Both the position numbers and the translations under genes were made by a program. Below, one piece after another: positions 62,804-64,000 of a stretch of DNA of 64,000 nucleotides. Numbering within the stretch: the first letter of the stretch is position 1; each line of letters begins with the position of its first letter. Below the pieces are notes generated by a model, which saw nothing but the letters and a program-made list of their open reading frames with translations, made no database searches and had not been told where the DNA came from. Origin of the DNA: JANQTF01 sp036835375 (lineage in GTDB: Bacteria > Bacteroidota > Bacteroidia > J057); contig DAITMB010000009.1 of the NCBI GenBank assembly GCA_036835375.1, positions 1 to 64,000 on the forward strand, written 5' to 3'.

Positions 62804-62817
62804 CCATTTTCCACGAT

Positions 62818-64000
62818 ATGATGAAACAAAAGGGTTGGTCCTGGATCATGATTCTAGGGATCTTCTACCTTGGATTGGGACTCTTAGCGATTTACTTCAC
62901 GGTGATCATCGCGGACACCCGTGCGCGCTATGAAGGGCAAGACCTCGGTTCAGAATTCGAGGGCAACGACTGGGTGTCTTGGATGGATACCGAAGAAGGC
63001 GTGATTGCCCGATCTGTTCACCCTTTGCCCGGCTACAAACCGATCGACCGCGGACGAGTACGTCCTGGAGACCGCTTGCGCAAGCTCGATTATGAACCCA
63101 TGATCCGTGCCGAAGCTGTGGACATTATTACCTCCTCCGCAAGACCCGGCTACCTGATTGTGGCCAATCTTGAGCGCACCGATCCTATTTCGCTCAAGAA
63201 AGAAAAGCTGGAAGTATTCATCCAAAATGGGTTCCGCCTGATATTTTCTTTCAATGAGAAGATCGCCTATTGGCACGTCATCGGCTGGCTCGTGGGCATC
63301 GGCGCTTTCATGGCCTTGGTCATGCTCGCGATCCTTATCCCAGTCCTTCGCACCCAGCGCGGCCCGGCACTCACCCTTTTGGGAGTGGTCCTATGTGCCC
63401 TGTTGTTTTTTTTCCTGCAACTGATTCGACACCTCTATCTCATCATTGAGAGCGACCTGACCAATATCGGATTCGAAAAGGTATTTATCCCAGGCTATCT
63501 CGTCCTGCTTTTTGCCTATGCCGTCTTCTACTTCGTCTTTCGGAGCGAGCTCAAAAAGTGGTATTTCTTTCTGCCTAGTATCCTGATTGGTGCCTGGATT
63601 TTGGCAAAGGTGATCGACATCGTGTTTCTCTCCAAGGATCTGAAATACTTCCACAGTCTCATCGAACAAGCTGCGGCGTGGTATTTTCTCCTTCACTTGG
63701 GCGCCGCAGTGCTGCTCTATCTGGCTGTACCGACCCGGCAGCGGCCTCACCGCATTTTTTGGGGGATTCTCTCGGTAGGGATTTTGTCGGTCCTGGGCTT
63801 GATCTACTACCTCTTTCCGGAACAGAAGGCCCTCTTTCACCGCGAGCACGCATTTTTTGTGATGAATCTTCTGCTGTTTTTCCCGCTGGTGAATGCGACC
63901 TATTTGCAGTTACAGTTCGGAAAAGTGAGTCTCGTGGTCACCCAGACGATCCAATACCTCGTGGCCATCGTCGTGAGCGTGGTGATTTATTTGCTCATTG
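62818..64000 (+). CDS. Membrane protein with PDZ-like segment and multi-TM sensor-like region (3' end outside window)
   Basis: Open from ATG 62818 to the window end (394 codons, no stop). TM1 is at about residues 8-30 (WIMILGIFYLGLGLLAIYFT). The extracytoplasmic part has RGRVRPGDRLRKLDYEPM, similar to the PDZ carboxylate-loop strand region (VxPGDxLxxI). From about residue 150 there are about eight TM helices (WHVIGWLVGIGAFMALVMLA, LTLLGVVLCALLFFFLQLIR, FIPGYLVLLFAYAVFYFVF and others). Such layouts often precede a histidine kinase or PP2C/SpoIIE output domain, but none is visible yet. The start follows the TCTC array; an extra Met codon follows at 62821. Confidence 0.65.
   Translation, partial: MMKQKGWSWIMILGIFYLGLGLLAIYFTVIIADTRARYEGQDLGSEFEGNDWVSWMDTEEGVIARSVHPLPGYKPIDRGRVRPGDRLRKLDYEPMIRAEAVDIITSSARPGYLIVANLERTDPISLKKEKLEVFIQNGFRLIFSFNEKIAYWHVIGWLVGIGAFMALVMLAILIPVLRTQRGPALTLLGVVLCALLFFFLQLIRHLYLIIESDLTNIGFEKVFIPGYLVLLFAYAVFYFVFRSELKKWYFFLPSILIGAWILAKVIDIVFLSKDLKYFHSLIEQAAAWYFLLHLGAAVLLYLAVPTRQRPHRIFWGILSVGILSVLGLIYYLFPEQKALFHREHAFFVMNLLLFFPLVNATYLQLQFGKVSLVVTQTIQYLVAIVVSVVIYLLI

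Larger units (their letters stand above)
61536..62817. other. Long non-coding region (about 1.3 kb)
   Basis: No convincing ORF on either strand; short frames here have no family features. It contains two copies of a 75-bp hairpin-forming repeat, a heptamer-based TCTC array and a 100-N gap. Confidence 0.6.

Overview
The window looks like chromosome from a member of the Bacteroidota, probably Saprospiria-like. Two proteins carry type IX secretion C-terminal domains (one type A, one gliding-motility-type B). Start codons lack Shine-Dalgarno sequences. Several genes have a Bacteroidota -7 element (TAnnTTTG) upstream. Rho has a very long low-complexity N-terminal insertion, and a CzcA-type RND pump is fused to its outer-membrane factor. 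Base composition is moderately GC-rich, with AT-rich patches near 2.0-3.5 kb and 11.3-12.4 kb that look acquired. There are two 100-N scaffold gaps (49786-49885 and 62614-62713). I found no rRNA, tRNA or CRISPR array.

Layout. 1-6.1 kb is an accessory zone: a truncated DinB gene overlapping an amino-acid permease, gene debris including an AraC-type C-terminus, an intact DinB-like gene, a deleted xisH followed by a full-length xisI with an ATT start, and a two-gene AlbA_2/Schlafen-type ATPase plus ParA-like ATPase unit. 6.2-12.4 kb holds a diheme cytochrome paired with a parallel beta-helix protein, two tandem TetR paralogues and an AT-rich alpha/beta hydrolase. 12.6-22 kb has a lone NuoM, a T9SS cargo protein, a SerB-SerA fusion for serine biosynthesis, a GT2 glycosyltransferase, a TerB-like protein and a membrane protein resembling an M48 protease without its metal site.

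22.4-29.5 kb is a metal-homeostasis cluster: a small exported protein, a CzcA-OMF fusion, its histidine-rich adaptor and a VIT/CCC1 transporter. 29.5-40.9 kb contains a histidine kinase, arginine deiminase with a CtlX-type hydrolase, an ECF sigma/anti-sigma pair, a membrane-associated MutS-family ATPase, a Crp/Fnr regulator, a DUF1684 protein and an M1 aminopeptidase. 41-49.8 kb carries a lectin-repeat adhesin-like T9SS protein, a VWA protein, guanylate kinase and a RavA-ViaA (MoxR AAA+/VWA) pair.

50-61.4 kb is mostly housekeeping: a three-gene unit ending in a VLRF1-like (Vms1/ANKZF1-type) candidate ribosome-rescue hydrolase, an amidase, pgk, serS, rho, a Nudix hydrolase and mltG. 61.5-62.8 kb is non-coding. 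It carries a 75-bp repeat, present twice, that folds into a hairpin with a compensatory base change, and a heptamer TCTC array interrupted by a gap. The window ends inside a PDZ-like/multi-TM membrane protein.

The best leads for something undescribed are the hairpin repeat, the VLRF1 operon, the AlbA_2-ParA pair next to the xisHI remnant, and the internal signal-peptide-like segment inside the RND-OMF fusion.
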